Origin: Actinoplanes palleronii | GTDB lineage: Bacteria > Actinomycetota > Actinomycetes > Mycobacteriales > Micromonosporaceae | Reading direction: 5' to 3' | DNA length: 64,000 nt | Assembly (NCBI RefSeq): GCF_016862315.1 | Contig: NZ_BOMS01000014.1 | Location: 124,001-188,000 of the forward strand | In this document: positions 52,394-60,899 of the stretch, piece after piece | How positions within the stretch are numbered: the stretch's first letter is position 1 | Layout of the letters: each line of letters begins with the position of its first letter | Translations under genes and position numbers: made by a program | The notes under the pieces: model-generated | Told to the model about the DNA's origin: nothing | Databases searched by the model: none | What the model saw: only the letters and a program-made list of their open reading frames with translations

Positions 52394-54520
52394 ATGCCTC
52401 TACGCCGTACCACCTCGGCGGTTGTCTCCGTCCTGGCTCTTGCCGCGGCCGGCAGTGTGCCCGCCGCGGCGGCCGCGCACGGCCGTTCCAGCTCTTTCCA
52501 CCGGCTCGCCACGTTTCCGGTCTATCTGAACTCGTCGATCGGCGACACCGCGGCGGCCGAGATCTCCACGGTCACCGAGGACGGCCGCACCGTCGTCTAC
52601 ACCGACAGCCCGGGTGAGCGGATCGGCTTCGTCGACATCACGAACCCGTCCCGGCCGCAGCCGCTGGGCACCCTCGCGATGGGTGGCGAGCCGACGTCGG
52701 TGGCGCACCTGGGCCGGCTGCTGCTGGCCGGGGTGAACACCAGCGCGTCGTTCACCGACCCGTCCGGCAAGCTGGTCGTGGTCGACGCCAGGACCCGCGC
52801 CGTGGTCCGCGAGCTGGACCTGGGCGGTCAGCCGGACTCGGTCGCCGTCGCGCCGAGCGGCCGGTACGTCGCGGTCGCCATCGAGAACGAGCGGGACGAG
52901 GACGTCGACGACGGCGCCATCCCGCAGGCGCCGGCCGGCTACCTCGCCGTGATCGACACCCGGACCTGGCAGGTCAGCAAGGTCGACCTCACCGGCCTGT
53001 CCGCGGTCGCGCCGACCGACCCGGAGCCGGAGTACGTCAGCGTCAACTCCCGCGACGAGGCCGTGGTCTCGCTGCAGGAGAACAACCACCTCGCGGTGGT
53101 GTCACTGCGCAGCGGCAAGGTCGTGAAGCACTTCAGCGCCGGCACGGTCACCGTCGACGGCGTCGACACCCTGGACGACGACAAGATCGAGCTCACCGGT
53201 TCGATCACCGCGAAGCGCGAGCCGGACGGCGTCACCTGGCTCACCGACGACCTGTTCGCCACCGCCAACGAGGGTGACTACGAGGGCGGCTCGCGCGGCT
53301 GGTCGATCTTCTCGGTCCGGGCCGGCCGGGCCGTCTGGGACGCCGGCAACACCCTCGAGCACATCGCCGTCGAGCACGGGCAGTACCCGGACAAGCGCTC
53401 GGACGCCAAGGGCATCGAGCCGGAGAACGTGACGTCCGCGACGATGGGCGGGGTGCCGTACGTCTTCGTCAACGCCGAGCGGGGCAACTTCACCGCCGTC
53501 TACGACGTGTCGAACCCGGTCAAGCCGCGCTTCACGCAGCTCCTGCCGACCACGAACGCCCCCGAGGGTGTCGTCGCGGTCCCGTCCCGGAACCTGCTCG
53601 TGGTCTCCTCCGAGGAGGAGGACCCGTCGATCGGCATCCGCGGCACGGTCCAGGTGTACGGGTTCGGTGTTCCGGCAAACCAGCAGCTCCACTCGGTGCG
53701 GGACATCCCGTTCGGCACGCTCTCCGCGCTCTCCGCGGTGCCCTTTTCTCCCCAGCGCTTGGTGGCAGTGACCGATTCGGCCTACTCGCCGACCCGGATC
53801 CTCGGCCTGAGCACCAGCGGGAGGATCGACTCTCAGCTGACCGTCACCAAGGACGGCGCCCCGGTCGGCTACGACGCCGAGGGCCTGGTCGCCCGCAAGG
53901 GCGGCGGCTACTGGCTGGCCGTCGAGGGCACCGGTGCCGGCAAGAACCCGAACCTGCTGGTCCGGCTGAACGCCGCCGGCCAGGTCCAGGAGGAGATCCC
54001 GCTCTCCGCCGACGTCGCGGCCGCGGTGACCAGTAACGGTCTCGAGGGCGTCGCCGAGACCGGCACGTCGGTCTGGGTCGCGGTCCAGCGCACGATCAAG
54101 GGCGACCCGGCGAACACCGCCCGGATCGGCCGCTACGACACGGTCACCAAGACCTGGTCGTGGCTGCTCTACCCGCTGGACACCGCGCCGGTCGGCTGGA
54201 CCGGGCTGTCCGAGCTGGTCGCGGTCGACAGGAACACGTTCGCGGTGATCGAGCGGGACAACCAGCGCGGCACCCTGGCGTCGATCAAGAAGATCTACCG
54301 GTTCGACGTCCCGGCCACCTGGACCGGCACCCCGGCGGTCACCAAGAAGCTGGTCAAGGACGTGCTGCCGGCACTCGAAGCGGACAACGGCTGGGTGCAG
54401 GACAAGCTCGAGGGCCTGGCCGTCGCCGGCAACGGGCGCACCTACGCGGTGACCGACAACGACGCGATCGACGACGCCACCGGCGAGACCGTCTTCCTGG
54501 ACCTCGGCCGCCTGCTCTGA
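52394..54520 (+). CDS. Secreted choice-of-anchor/phytase-like esterase family protein
   Basis: The 708-residue protein has a signal peptide (MPLRRTTSAVVSVLALAAAG to AAAAHG), an N-terminal half of beta-propeller repeats with the anchor-type motifs ERIGFVDITNPSRPQPLG, GGQPDSVAVAPSGRYVAVA and RGNFTAVYDVSNP, and a C-terminal half of the phytase-like-esterase kind (YDAEGLVARKGGGYWLAVEG, GLEGVAETG, VQDKLEGLAVAGNGRTYAVTDND). A role in extracellular phosphate or ester hydrolysis is likely; no substrate is known. Only 9 bases separate it from the mannosyltransferase stop, and TAACGTAAT lies there, so it may have its own promoter. Confidence 0.75.
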   Translation: MPLRRTTSAVVSVLALAAAGSVPAAAAAHGRSSSFHRLATFPVYLNSSIGDTAAAEISTVTEDGRTVVYTDSPGERIGFVDITNPSRPQPLGTLAMGGEPTSVAHLGRLLLAGVNTSASFTDPSGKLVVVDARTRAVVRELDLGGQPDSVAVAPSGRYVAVAIENERDEDVDDGAIPQAPAGYLAVIDTRTWQVSKVDLTGLSAVAPTDPEPEYVSVNSRDEAVVSLQENNHLAVVSLRSGKVVKHFSAGTVTVDGVDTLDDDKIELTGSITAKREPDGVTWLTDDLFATANEGDYEGGSRGWSIFSVRAGRAVWDAGNTLEHIAVEHGQYPDKRSDAKGIEPENVTSATMGGVPYVFVNAERGNFTAVYDVSNPVKPRFTQLLPTTNAPEGVVAVPSRNLLVVSSEEEDPSIGIRGTVQVYGFGVPANQQLHSVRDIPFGTLSALSAVPFSPQRLVAVTDSAYSPTRILGLSTSGRIDSQLTVTKDGAPVGYDAEGLVARKGGGYWLAVEGTGAGKNPNLLVRLNAAGQVQEEIPLSADVAAAVTSNGLEGVAETGTSVWVAVQRTIKGDPANTARIGRYDTVTKTWSWLLYPLDTAPVGWTGLSELVAVDRNTFAVIERDNQRGTLASIKKIYRFDVPATWTGTPAVTKKLVKDVLPALEADNGWVQDKLEGLAVAGNGRTYAVTDNDAIDDATGETVFLDLGRLL

Positions 54521-54567
54521 CCGCCAGACCGCGCCTGCTCCGGACCGCAGCGCGCGTCCCGGCCGTC

Positions 54568-54620
54568 GGCTGGCTCACAGGGGTGCCTCAGGGGTGTGGA
54601 GGCACCCCTGAGCGCCAGCC
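54568..54620. repeat. Dispersed palindrome, copy F
   Basis: GGCTGGCTCACAGGGGTGCC and GGCACCCCTGAGCGCCAGCC form a stem with two mismatches around a 13-base centre. It lies 48 bases after the phytase-like stop codon and upstream of the DUF218 gene; no other feature is visible in that 137-base gap. Confidence 0.9.
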
Positions 54621-54657
54621 AGGGTCCTGCCGCGATCTTGGTGGCAGACTGGGTGGA

Positions 54658-55314
54658 GTGGGATTCGAGGTGCTGCCCGGTACGCCAGGCCTGATCCTGG
54701 ATCAGGTCGCGCACATCCTGGTCCCGGGCCGGGGCCGGGCCGCCGACGGGCTCGGGCTCACCCCGCTGGGCGCGGCCCGCGTCACGGTCGCCGCCGAGCT
54801 GCACCGTTCCGGGCTCGGTGGCGTGATCGTCTGTTCCGGCTACAAGTCGCCGATCGACGGCAAGGGCGCGCCGTGGACCGCGCCGGACGCTCCGGGGGAG
54901 ACGTTCCAGGGCATGCCCGAGGCCGACGCGATGCGAGACTCGCTGCTCGCTTCCGGGTTCAACCCCGACGTGGTACGCGTGGAGCGCCGGTCCGTCGACA
55001 CCGTGACGAACCTGCTCCGGTGCGAGAACGAGGGGCACTTCGGTGACGACCGCCCGGTCGCGATCGTCTCCCAGCGGGCACACCTCCGGCGCATCCTCAC
55101 CGTGATCGCCCCGCGGGCGCTGCGTCGTCCGTACCTCGGCGTGGTCGCGCCCGAGCCGCTCCCGCTGCCGGAGAGCCGGCTCGCCGCCCTGATCAGCCGC
55201 ATGATCGTCACCGGCCTGCCACGTGACCCGGCTCGGGCGATCGCCAGCGCGCACCGCCGCAGTGAGCTGCTCTGGTCGTCGGCCCGGCTGCTGGGCAAGC
55301 GCACGTATCACTGA
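54658..55314 (+). CDS. DUF218 (YdcF/SanA/ElyC) family protein
   Basis: The 218-residue protein has the DUF218 layout: HILVPGRGRAADGLGLTPLG at the front, IVCSGYKSP, then MPEADAMRDSLLASG and RRSVDTVTNLLRCENEG with the ExxxxT-N motif, and IVSQRAHLRRI. DUF218 proteins bind or act at the membrane envelope in Gram-negative bacteria; in actinobacteria the role is unknown. No signal peptide is seen, so this copy is cytoplasmic. GTG at 54658 has CAGACT 7 bases upstream. A 17-bp direct repeat ends the gene (55309-55342). Confidence 0.8.
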   Translation: MGFEVLPGTPGLILDQVAHILVPGRGRAADGLGLTPLGAARVTVAAELHRSGLGGVIVCSGYKSPIDGKGAPWTAPDAPGETFQGMPEADAMRDSLLASGFNPDVVRVERRSVDTVTNLLRCENEGHFGDDRPVAIVSQRAHLRRILTVIAPRALRRPYLGVVAPEPLPLPESRLAALISRMIVTGLPRDPARAIASAHRRSELLWSSARLLGKRTYH

Positions 55315-55525
55315 AGAACGACGGTCACTGAAAAACGACGGGTTGGCCTGGCCGGTCGGTCAGCGGCGGAACATCGATCGGCGGGGCAGCCCCTCGGGCA
55401 TCCAGTCATTTACGTCGAAATGCCGCTCCTGGATGGGTGAAACCCGGTTCCGGGGTGATGCGCAGACGGCCCGGGAGCCGAAGAATCGACGTACCGGATA
55501 AACAGTGAAACAAGGACGTGAACCA

Positions 55526-56029
55526 GTGAAAAAGCTTCAAAATGGTGCAGCGCGCTTCCTGGCCGCCGCGGTCGCCTCCGTTGCGGCGTCCGGCCTGCTG
55601 GCCGCCGCCGGCGCTGCCCCGGCAGTCGCCGCCGCGGCGAGCTGCTGGCGTGCCTCCGAGCAGCACACCGTGAAGAAGCTGACCGTCAAGGTCCTCGACA
55701 GTGGATTCACCTACCGCTGGTGCGCGCAGGGCGGCAAGGTCACCGGTTTCGTGATCGAGAACTGGCACAGCGTGGTCCGCAACTCGGCCTGGGCCTCCGA
55801 CGCCCGCGGCGACATCCAGCCCACGATGCGTCTCGGCCAGGACCGCCTGCACATCTACGCCGACTTCAGCGCCAAGTCCACCGTGGCCGGAAAGATCACC
55901 GTCGCCCGCAAGTTCGCCGGCGCGAAGGCCAAGGCCAACGTGAGCTGGACCCCGGGCCGCTTCGGCGACCACTACGAAATCAACCTCTGGCCCAACGGCA
56001 CCCTGACCGGCGACTCCTGGAAGAGCTGA
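55526..56029 (+). CDS. Small secreted protein, unknown
   Basis: A 167-residue protein with a signal peptide (KKLQNGAARFLAAAVASVAASGLLAAAGAAP, core AAAVASVAASGLLAAAG), followed by about 120 residues of mixed sequence with two cysteines (ASCWRASEQ and YRWCAQGG). The pattern of short Trp-rich strands suggests a small beta domain. GTG at 55526 was preferred over GTG at 55505 because AAGGA lies nine bases upstream and the signal peptide then begins properly. No known family. Confidence 0.65.
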   Translation: MKKLQNGAARFLAAAVASVAASGLLAAAGAAPAVAAAASCWRASEQHTVKKLTVKVLDSGFTYRWCAQGGKVTGFVIENWHSVVRNSAWASDARGDIQPTMRLGQDRLHIYADFSAKSTVAGKITVARKFAGAKAKANVSWTPGRFGDHYEINLWPNGTLTGDSWKS

Positions 56030-56084
56030 CCGGACCCGAGACGGCGGTCCGGTCCGGGCCGCCGTCCAGCGCGCCGGGGCCCGG

Positions 56085-56822
56085 CTAGCTCGGCGGTGCG
56101 AAGTAGGCCTTGAGACTGTCGCAGCCCTTCCGGGCGTCCCCCTGGGCCGGCAGGGTTGCCGACGCGCCACCCTCGATCGTCGTGGTGCCGAGCGGAGTGA
56201 CCTTCCGGGCCTGCTGCGGCTGGCCGTCGGGTGGCTGGTCCCAGGCGATGCAGACCACGCCGGCCGAGACCGTGCCGCTGTTCGGGTTGGTCAGGACGAC
56301 CGCGTCGAACGGCTCGTACTTCTCCCGGGGCTGCCCCTGGTCGTCGACCGGCTGGGGCTCCACCGGGTCGGGTGCCTCCGGGAAGTCCACGGTGGTCAGG
56401 CCGCCGACGGTCACCCGGACATCGGCCACCTTCGCCGTGTCGGCGCCGGCGAAGGAGAGCACGTCGTAGGACGTCTCCCGGGCGGCCAGCACCAGTCCGG
56501 CCCGGTCCGCCCCGTACGCCGCGGTGACGGTGACCCCGGGCAGCGCCACCCCGGCCTCGTCCACCGCCGTGATCTTCAGCGTCGGTACCAGAGCCGACCG
56601 CCCGGCGTTGGTGATCTCCAACATCTGGTCCATGTACCCGGACGGCCCGATCCGGTGGAACACGAACGACAGCTGATCCGCCCGCGCGGTGTCGCTCCCG
56701 CCGGAGGAGCAGCCGGCGGCGGCGGTCAGGGTCAGCAGGAGCACGGCAGCCCCGCGGGCGCCCCGCCGGAGCCGGCACGACGAGGCCGGGCCGGACGCGG
56801 CCGGATCGACAGTGGAGATCAC
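56085..56822 (-). CDS. Lipoprotein, unknown function
   Basis: A 245-residue lipoprotein: a basic start, a hydrophobic segment and the lipobox TAAAGC before SSGGSD, after which the mature part begins. The mature region has beta-sandwich-like strands (SFVFHRIGPSGYMDQMLEIT, VTVGGLTTVDFPEAPDP) and a late pair of cysteines (GVVCIAWDQP and RKGCDSLKAYF). GTG at 56822 has CATACT six bases upstream, which supports a leaderless start; an ATG at 56852 is possible. Function not recognised. Confidence 0.65.
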   Translation of the reverse strand: MISTVDPAASGPASSCRLRRGARGAAVLLLTLTAAAGCSSGGSDTARADQLSFVFHRIGPSGYMDQMLEITNAGRSALVPTLKITAVDEAGVALPGVTVTAAYGADRAGLVLAARETSYDVLSFAGADTAKVADVRVTVGGLTTVDFPEAPDPVEPQPVDDQGQPREKYEPFDAVVLTNPNSGTVSAGVVCIAWDQPPDGQPQQARKVTPLGTTTIEGGASATLPAQGDARKGCDSLKAYFAPPS

Positions 56823-56931
56823 GCGCGGAGTATGCCAGTCCAGACCGCACATGATCTTGCATATATCAAAACGGCGGCCACGCTCGGCCGAAGCCGAGCA
56901 TGACCGCCGCCTCAACGAGCGACGCCCAGAA

Positions 56932-58356
56932 TCAGACGTTGTAGTACATCTCGAACTCGTGCGGGGTCGGGCGCAGGCGCACCGGGTCGATCTCGTTGGT
57001 GCGCTTGTAGTCGATCCAGGTGGAGATCAGGTCGTCGGTGAAGACGCCACCGGCGGTGAGGTACTCGCTGTCGGCCTCGAGCGAGTTCAACACGCCGTCG
57101 AGCGACGCCGGCACCTGCTTGACGCTGCCCCACTCCTCCGGCGGCAGGTCGTACAGGTCCTTGTCGATCGGCGCCGGGGGCTCGATCTTGTTCTTGATGC
57201 CGTCCAGGCCGGCCATCATCTGCGCCGAGAACGCCAGGTACGGGTTCGACGACGGGTCCGGCACGCGGAACTCGATGCGCTTGGCCTTCGGGTTGCTGCC
57301 GGTCACCGGGATACGGGTGCAGGCGGACCGGTTGCGCTGCGAGTAGACCAGGTTGACCGGCGCCTCGTAGCCGGGCACCAGGCGCCGGTACGAGTTGACG
57401 GTCGGGTTGGTGAACGCGAGCAGCGACGGCGCGTGGTGCAGCAGGCCACCGATGTACCAGCGGGCCATGTCGGACAGCCCGGCGTACCCGGTCTCGTCGT
57501 AGAACAGCGGCTCGCCGCCCAGCCACAGGCTCTGGTGGGTGTGCATGCCGGAGCCGTTGTCACCGAAGAGCGGCTTCGGCATGAACGTCACGGTCTTGCC
57601 GGCGGCCCGGGCGGTGTTCTTGATGATGTACTTGAACAGCTGCATCTGGTCGCCGGCGTGCAGCAGGGTCGAGAACTTGTAGTTGATCTCGGCCTGGCCC
57701 GCGGTGCCGACCTCGTGGTGCGAGCGCTCGACGGTGAAGCCGGTGTCGATCAGCTGGCGGACCATGGTGTCGCGCAGGTCGGAGTAGTGGTCGACCGGCG
57801 AGACCGGGAAGTAACCACCCTTGAAGGTGGTCTTGTAGCCCAGGTTGCCGCCCGCTTCCTCACGGCCGGAGTTCCACGCGCCCTCGATCGAGTCGATGTA
57901 GTAGAACGCCTGGTGAGCGGAGGTCTCGTGGCGGATCGAGTCGAAGATGTAGAACTCCGCCTCGGCGCCGAAGTACGCGGTGTCGGCGATGCCGCTGGCG
58001 GCGAGGTACGCCTCGGCCTTCTTGGCCACGTTCCGCGGGTCACGCGAGTACGCCTCGCGGGTGAACGGGTCGTGGATGAAGAAGTTCAGCGCGAGGGTCT
58101 TCTGGATCCGGAACGGGTCGATGAACGCCGTCGCCACGTCCGGGAGCAGCATCATGTCGGACTCGTGGATGGCCTGGAAGCCGCGGATCGAGGACCCGTC
58201 GAAGGCGAGGCCGTCGGTCACCACACTGTCGTCGAACGACTCCACCGGGATGTTGAAGTGCTGCATCACGCCGGGGAGGTCACAGAACCGTACGTCGACG
58301 AACTTGACGTCCTCGTCTTTGAGGTATCGCAGGAGTTCCTCGGGATTGGCGAACAC
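56932..58356 (-). CDS. glnA: Glutamine synthetase I, GlnA1 type
   Basis: The 474-residue enzyme makes glutamine from glutamate and ammonia with ATP; it forms dodecamers. The motifs are [16 protein letters not shown], the metal-binding glutamates of [21 protein letters not shown], the substrate loop [18 protein letters not shown], and [11 protein letters not shown] with Tyr402, the adenylylation site that GlnE modifies. GTG at 58356 has AGGAGG five bases upstream, and it gives the typical length; the open frame further upstream is not used. Two GlnR boxes lie 85-122 bases before the start codon, so it is nitrogen-regulated both by transcription and by adenylylation. Confidence 0.96.
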   Translation of the reverse strand: MFANPEELLRYLKDEDVKFVDVRFCDLPGVMQHFNIPVESFDDSVVTDGLAFDGSSIRGFQAIHESDMMLLPDVATAFIDPFRIQKTLALNFFIHDPFTREAYSRDPRNVAKKAEAYLAASGIADTAYFGAEAEFYIFDSIRHETSAHQAFYYIDSIEGAWNSGREEAGGNLGYKTTFKGGYFPVSPVDHYSDLRDTMVRQLIDTGFTVERSHHEVGTAGQAEINYKFSTLLHAGDQMQLFKYIIKNTARAAGKTVTFMPKPLFGDNGSGMHTHQSLWLGGEPLFYDETGYAGLSDMARWYIGGLLHHAPSLLAFTNPTVNSYRRLVPGYEAPVNLVYSQRNRSACTRIPVTGSNPKAKRIEFRVPDPSSNPYLAFSAQMMAGLDGIKNKIEPPAPIDKDLYDLPPEEWGSVKQVPASLDGVLNSLEADSEYLTAGGVFTDDLISTWIDYKRTNEIDPVRLRPTPHEFEMYYNV

Positions 58357-58440
58357 ACGTCCTCCTGGCACAAGTTTTTCCGATACCGGGCGGCATGGGC
58401 CGCCACCTGGCAAGGCTGGTCGCGACGTTATGGGTACGGA

Positions 58441-58478
58441 GTTGCCCTGGCGTATCCCTATTGTTTCCGCCGTGTTAC
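58441..58478 (-). promoter_or_regulatory. Double GlnR box ahead of glnA
   Basis: On the minus strand the order is GTAAC-n6-GAAAC-n6-GATAC-n6-GCAAC, with exact 6-base gaps. The GlnR consensus is gTnAC-n6-GaAAC repeated, so this is two tandem boxes, the first perfect and the second with one mismatch per half. It lies 85-122 bases before the glnA start codon, at the usual distance for an activator. The RDD gene starts 72 bases on the other side and could also be affected. Confidence 0.8.
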
Positions 58479-58549
58479 GTAACTCTGATGATCAGGCACG
58501 GCGCGAGCGCGAGGCGACCCCAGGAACCTATCGCGTACGCTCGGCGGTC

Positions 58550-58945
58550 GTGGCAGCTTCCGCGAACGACACCCCTGCGGCCCCGGCCCACCTGGAACCG
58601 GCCGGCGGCGGTCAGCGGCTGATCGCGCTGCTCATCGACTGGATCCTCTGCCTGCTGGTGGCCAGTCTGTACGCCAGCCCGTACCAGGTGCAATGGCCTC
58701 CGGTCGCCCTGTTGATCGTGGTGAACACCGTCTTCATCGGGCTCTTCGCCGAGACCCCCGGCATGCGCCTGGCCCGGATCCGCTGCGTCGGCCACCCGGA
58801 CGGCGGCCGGATCGGGCTGCTCCGCGGCCTGTACCGCGCCCTCCTGCTGGCCCTGCTGATCCCGGCCCTGATTGCCGACGACCGCGGCCGGGGTTTACAC
58901 GATCGGGTGGCCGGCTCGATCGTGATCGGCAAGCCGCGCGGCTGA
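58550..58945 (+). CDS. RDD family membrane protein
   Basis: The 131-residue protein has the RDD layout: QRLIALLIDWILCLLVASLY (with the Arg-Asp-Asp pattern relaxed to RLIALLID), a second helix (VALLIVVNTVFIGLF), the loop TPGMRLARIRCVG, and a last helix and RGLHDRVAGSIVI. RDD proteins are envelope proteins of uncertain function, sometimes linked to ion transport. In mycobacteria a related gene also lies next to glnA1. GTG at 58550 has TACGCT 8 bases upstream, so it is probably leaderless. Confidence 0.8.
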   Translation: MAASANDTPAAPAHLEPAGGGQRLIALLIDWILCLLVASLYASPYQVQWPPVALLIVVNTVFIGLFAETPGMRLARIRCVGHPDGGRIGLLRGLYRALLLALLIPALIADDRGRGLHDRVAGSIVIGKPRG

Positions 58946-59025
58946 CCCGGCCTACCGCCCGACGCTCTTCGCGTCCCGCGGATGCCACGAGGGCGACCCC
59001 AGCACCCGCTCCTCGACGAACCGGA

Positions 59026-60897
59026 TCACCGGCCGCCGCCGAGGATGCGGCGGATCTCCGGCTCGTAGGGTGGCTCGTCGCTGCGGCCGGTCATCACGCC
59101 GCCGCCCGGGGTCGGCACCTCGAACGCCCGCTCGTCGGTGACGATAGCGTCCGCCTCGTCGTCGTGCCGGGCCGGAACCGCGTCACTGCTGGTCCGGCGC
59201 TTGCCGAGCTCGGGCGCGACGGTTCCCGGCCGGTGCTGCGGCGGTGCCTCACGCGACCGGGTCGCGGCCTGGCTGCGCAGCCCGCGGGGCACGTCCTCGA
59301 GCCCCGCGGCGAACGACCCGGCCGGCGGTGTCCCCGGCGCCTCGAGCGTGCCCGAGCCGGCGCCGGCCCGCGCCTGTTCCGTACCGAAATAGTCGGCCCA
59401 CGGACTCGTGCGCCGGTCGTCCTGCGGTTCGCCGCGCCGCCGGGCGGGCTGCGGCGGCAGCGCCGGCCCGGTGGGCCGATTCACCATCGGCGAGGTGGTG
59501 CCGTCCGGACGGTAGGCGGCATCGCTGCCGCGTTTCGCGTCCGGGCGCAGGTCTTCGGTGCTTCCGGGCCGCCGCCGCTCCCGGTTTCCGGCCGGATTTT
59601 TCAGTACGGGCGGAGCCGAGCTGCCCGGTCCCCGCCCGAACGTCTTCTCGCCGTCGACCGGGGCGCCGGGCACCCGGTTCGCCGCGTCGCCGCGTCGCCG
59701 GTCGCCGAGCCGTCCCGCCGGCGGCGACGTGGTCCCGGCCGGGTTGAGGGTGCCGCGGCGCAGCGTGCGACCCGGCGGCTGACCCAGCCCGGGCGGCGGG
59801 GCGGTGCCCCGGCCGAACGAGTTCCGGCCCAGCTGGCCGGGGTTGGGCGGGAGCGCCGGTGTGGTGGTGCCCGGGCGCACCCCGGTGGCGCCGGGGCCCA
59901 GCCCGGGCGGGGGCAGGCCGGGCTTCAGGCCACCGGGCAGCCGGCCGGGCACACCCGGGGGCAGCACCGGGACGCCCGGAGGCAGCCCGGCAGCGCCCAC
60001 CGGCGGCGCACCCGGCTGATTCGGGAGGGCGGTCCCGGGCGGCGGCGTGCCGGGCTGCCCCGGTGTGTTCGGCGAGGGCGGGGCGGGGTTCGAGCCGTTG
60101 ATCGGTGGCGGCAGCGGGAGGGGCAGACCGGGTGTCACGACGGGCGGCGGAGGCGCCGAGCCCAGGCCGGGCGGAGTCAGGAACGACGGGCTGCCCGGGT
60201 TGTTCAGCACCGCGTTCATCGGCTGGACCGGCGGCCCCGTCCCGGTGGAGAGCGTGGCCAGGTAGTCGAAGTACTGGTTGCCGTAGTCGTACGCAAGATC
60301 TTGGGCCTTTGTCCGGTATTCCCGGGCGACCTGGTCGACGTCGGCGTGGATCTCCTCCTTGCCGGCCGCGTCCCAGCCCTGGCCGTTGGCGACCCAGGCC
60401 CCGAGGTGCTCGAAGAAGCCGAGGTTGCCGGTCTCGGTGAGTTTCTGCCGGTACTCCGCCTCCAGCAGGTCCATCTTCTGCCGGGCCTCCCGGGTGATGG
60501 TCACCAGGTGCCGCAGGGCGGTGCGGTTGGTCTGCGCGGCGGCGATCCACATGTCGAGGTAACCGAGCGTCTCGCCGGGCCCGCGCTTGAGGAACTCGGC
60601 GGCGGCCTTCGGCGACGTCCACTCGTCCTGCAGCGCGGTGCTGCGCCCGGCCACGAACGACTTCACGTCCTCGAGGAACGTCACCGCGTTGTCCCACTGG
60701 TCGGCGAGGGCGGCGATGTCCTCCGGATGCATGTTCTTGATCTTGCGTTGGACGGCCTCGAACGTCAGCTCGTTGCCCTCGCCGGCCTTCGGGGTGAACG
60801 CCGCGTCGGCCGGCTCGTACGTCTTGTAGTGCGTGTACCCGCTGTACGGGCTGTACCCGTAGTTCGGGTCGGCGCTGAAACCGAAGTAGTTCGCCAT
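59026..60897 (-). CDS. Proline-rich WXG100/PPE-like secretion protein
   Basis: The 623-residue protein starts with about 210 residues that are mostly helical and ESX-like: residues 60-100 (AALADQWDNAVTFLEDVKSF) and a helix ending EEWTSPKAAAEFL-type positions (DEWTSPKAAAEFLKRG, the W-x-S/P kink). The rest (residues about 215-590) is low-complexity Pro/Gly/Arg sequence (PGVPVLPPGVPGRLPGGLK and similar). It resembles PPE and EspB-like substrates of type VII secretion. ATG at 60897 is two bases before the stop of the preceding gene on this strand, so the pair is one transcript. Confidence 0.7.
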   Translation of the reverse strand: MANYFGFSADPNYGYSPYSGYTHYKTYEPADAAFTPKAGEGNELTFEAVQRKIKNMHPEDIAALADQWDNAVTFLEDVKSFVAGRSTALQDEWTSPKAAAEFLKRGPGETLGYLDMWIAAAQTNRTALRHLVTITREARQKMDLLEAEYRQKLTETGNLGFFEHLGAWVANGQGWDAAGKEEIHADVDQVAREYRTKAQDLAYDYGNQYFDYLATLSTGTGPPVQPMNAVLNNPGSPSFLTPPGLGSAPPPPVVTPGLPLPLPPPINGSNPAPPSPNTPGQPGTPPPGTALPNQPGAPPVGAAGLPPGVPVLPPGVPGRLPGGLKPGLPPPGLGPGATGVRPGTTTPALPPNPGQLGRNSFGRGTAPPPGLGQPPGRTLRRGTLNPAGTTSPPAGRLGDRRRGDAANRVPGAPVDGEKTFGRGPGSSAPPVLKNPAGNRERRRPGSTEDLRPDAKRGSDAAYRPDGTTSPMVNRPTGPALPPQPARRRGEPQDDRRTSPWADYFGTEQARAGAGSGTLEAPGTPPAGSFAAGLEDVPRGLRSQAATRSREAPPQHRPGTVAPELGKRRTSSDAVPARHDDEADAIVTDERAFEVPTPGGGVMTGRSDEPPYEPEIRRILGGGR

Positions 60898-60899
60898 GG

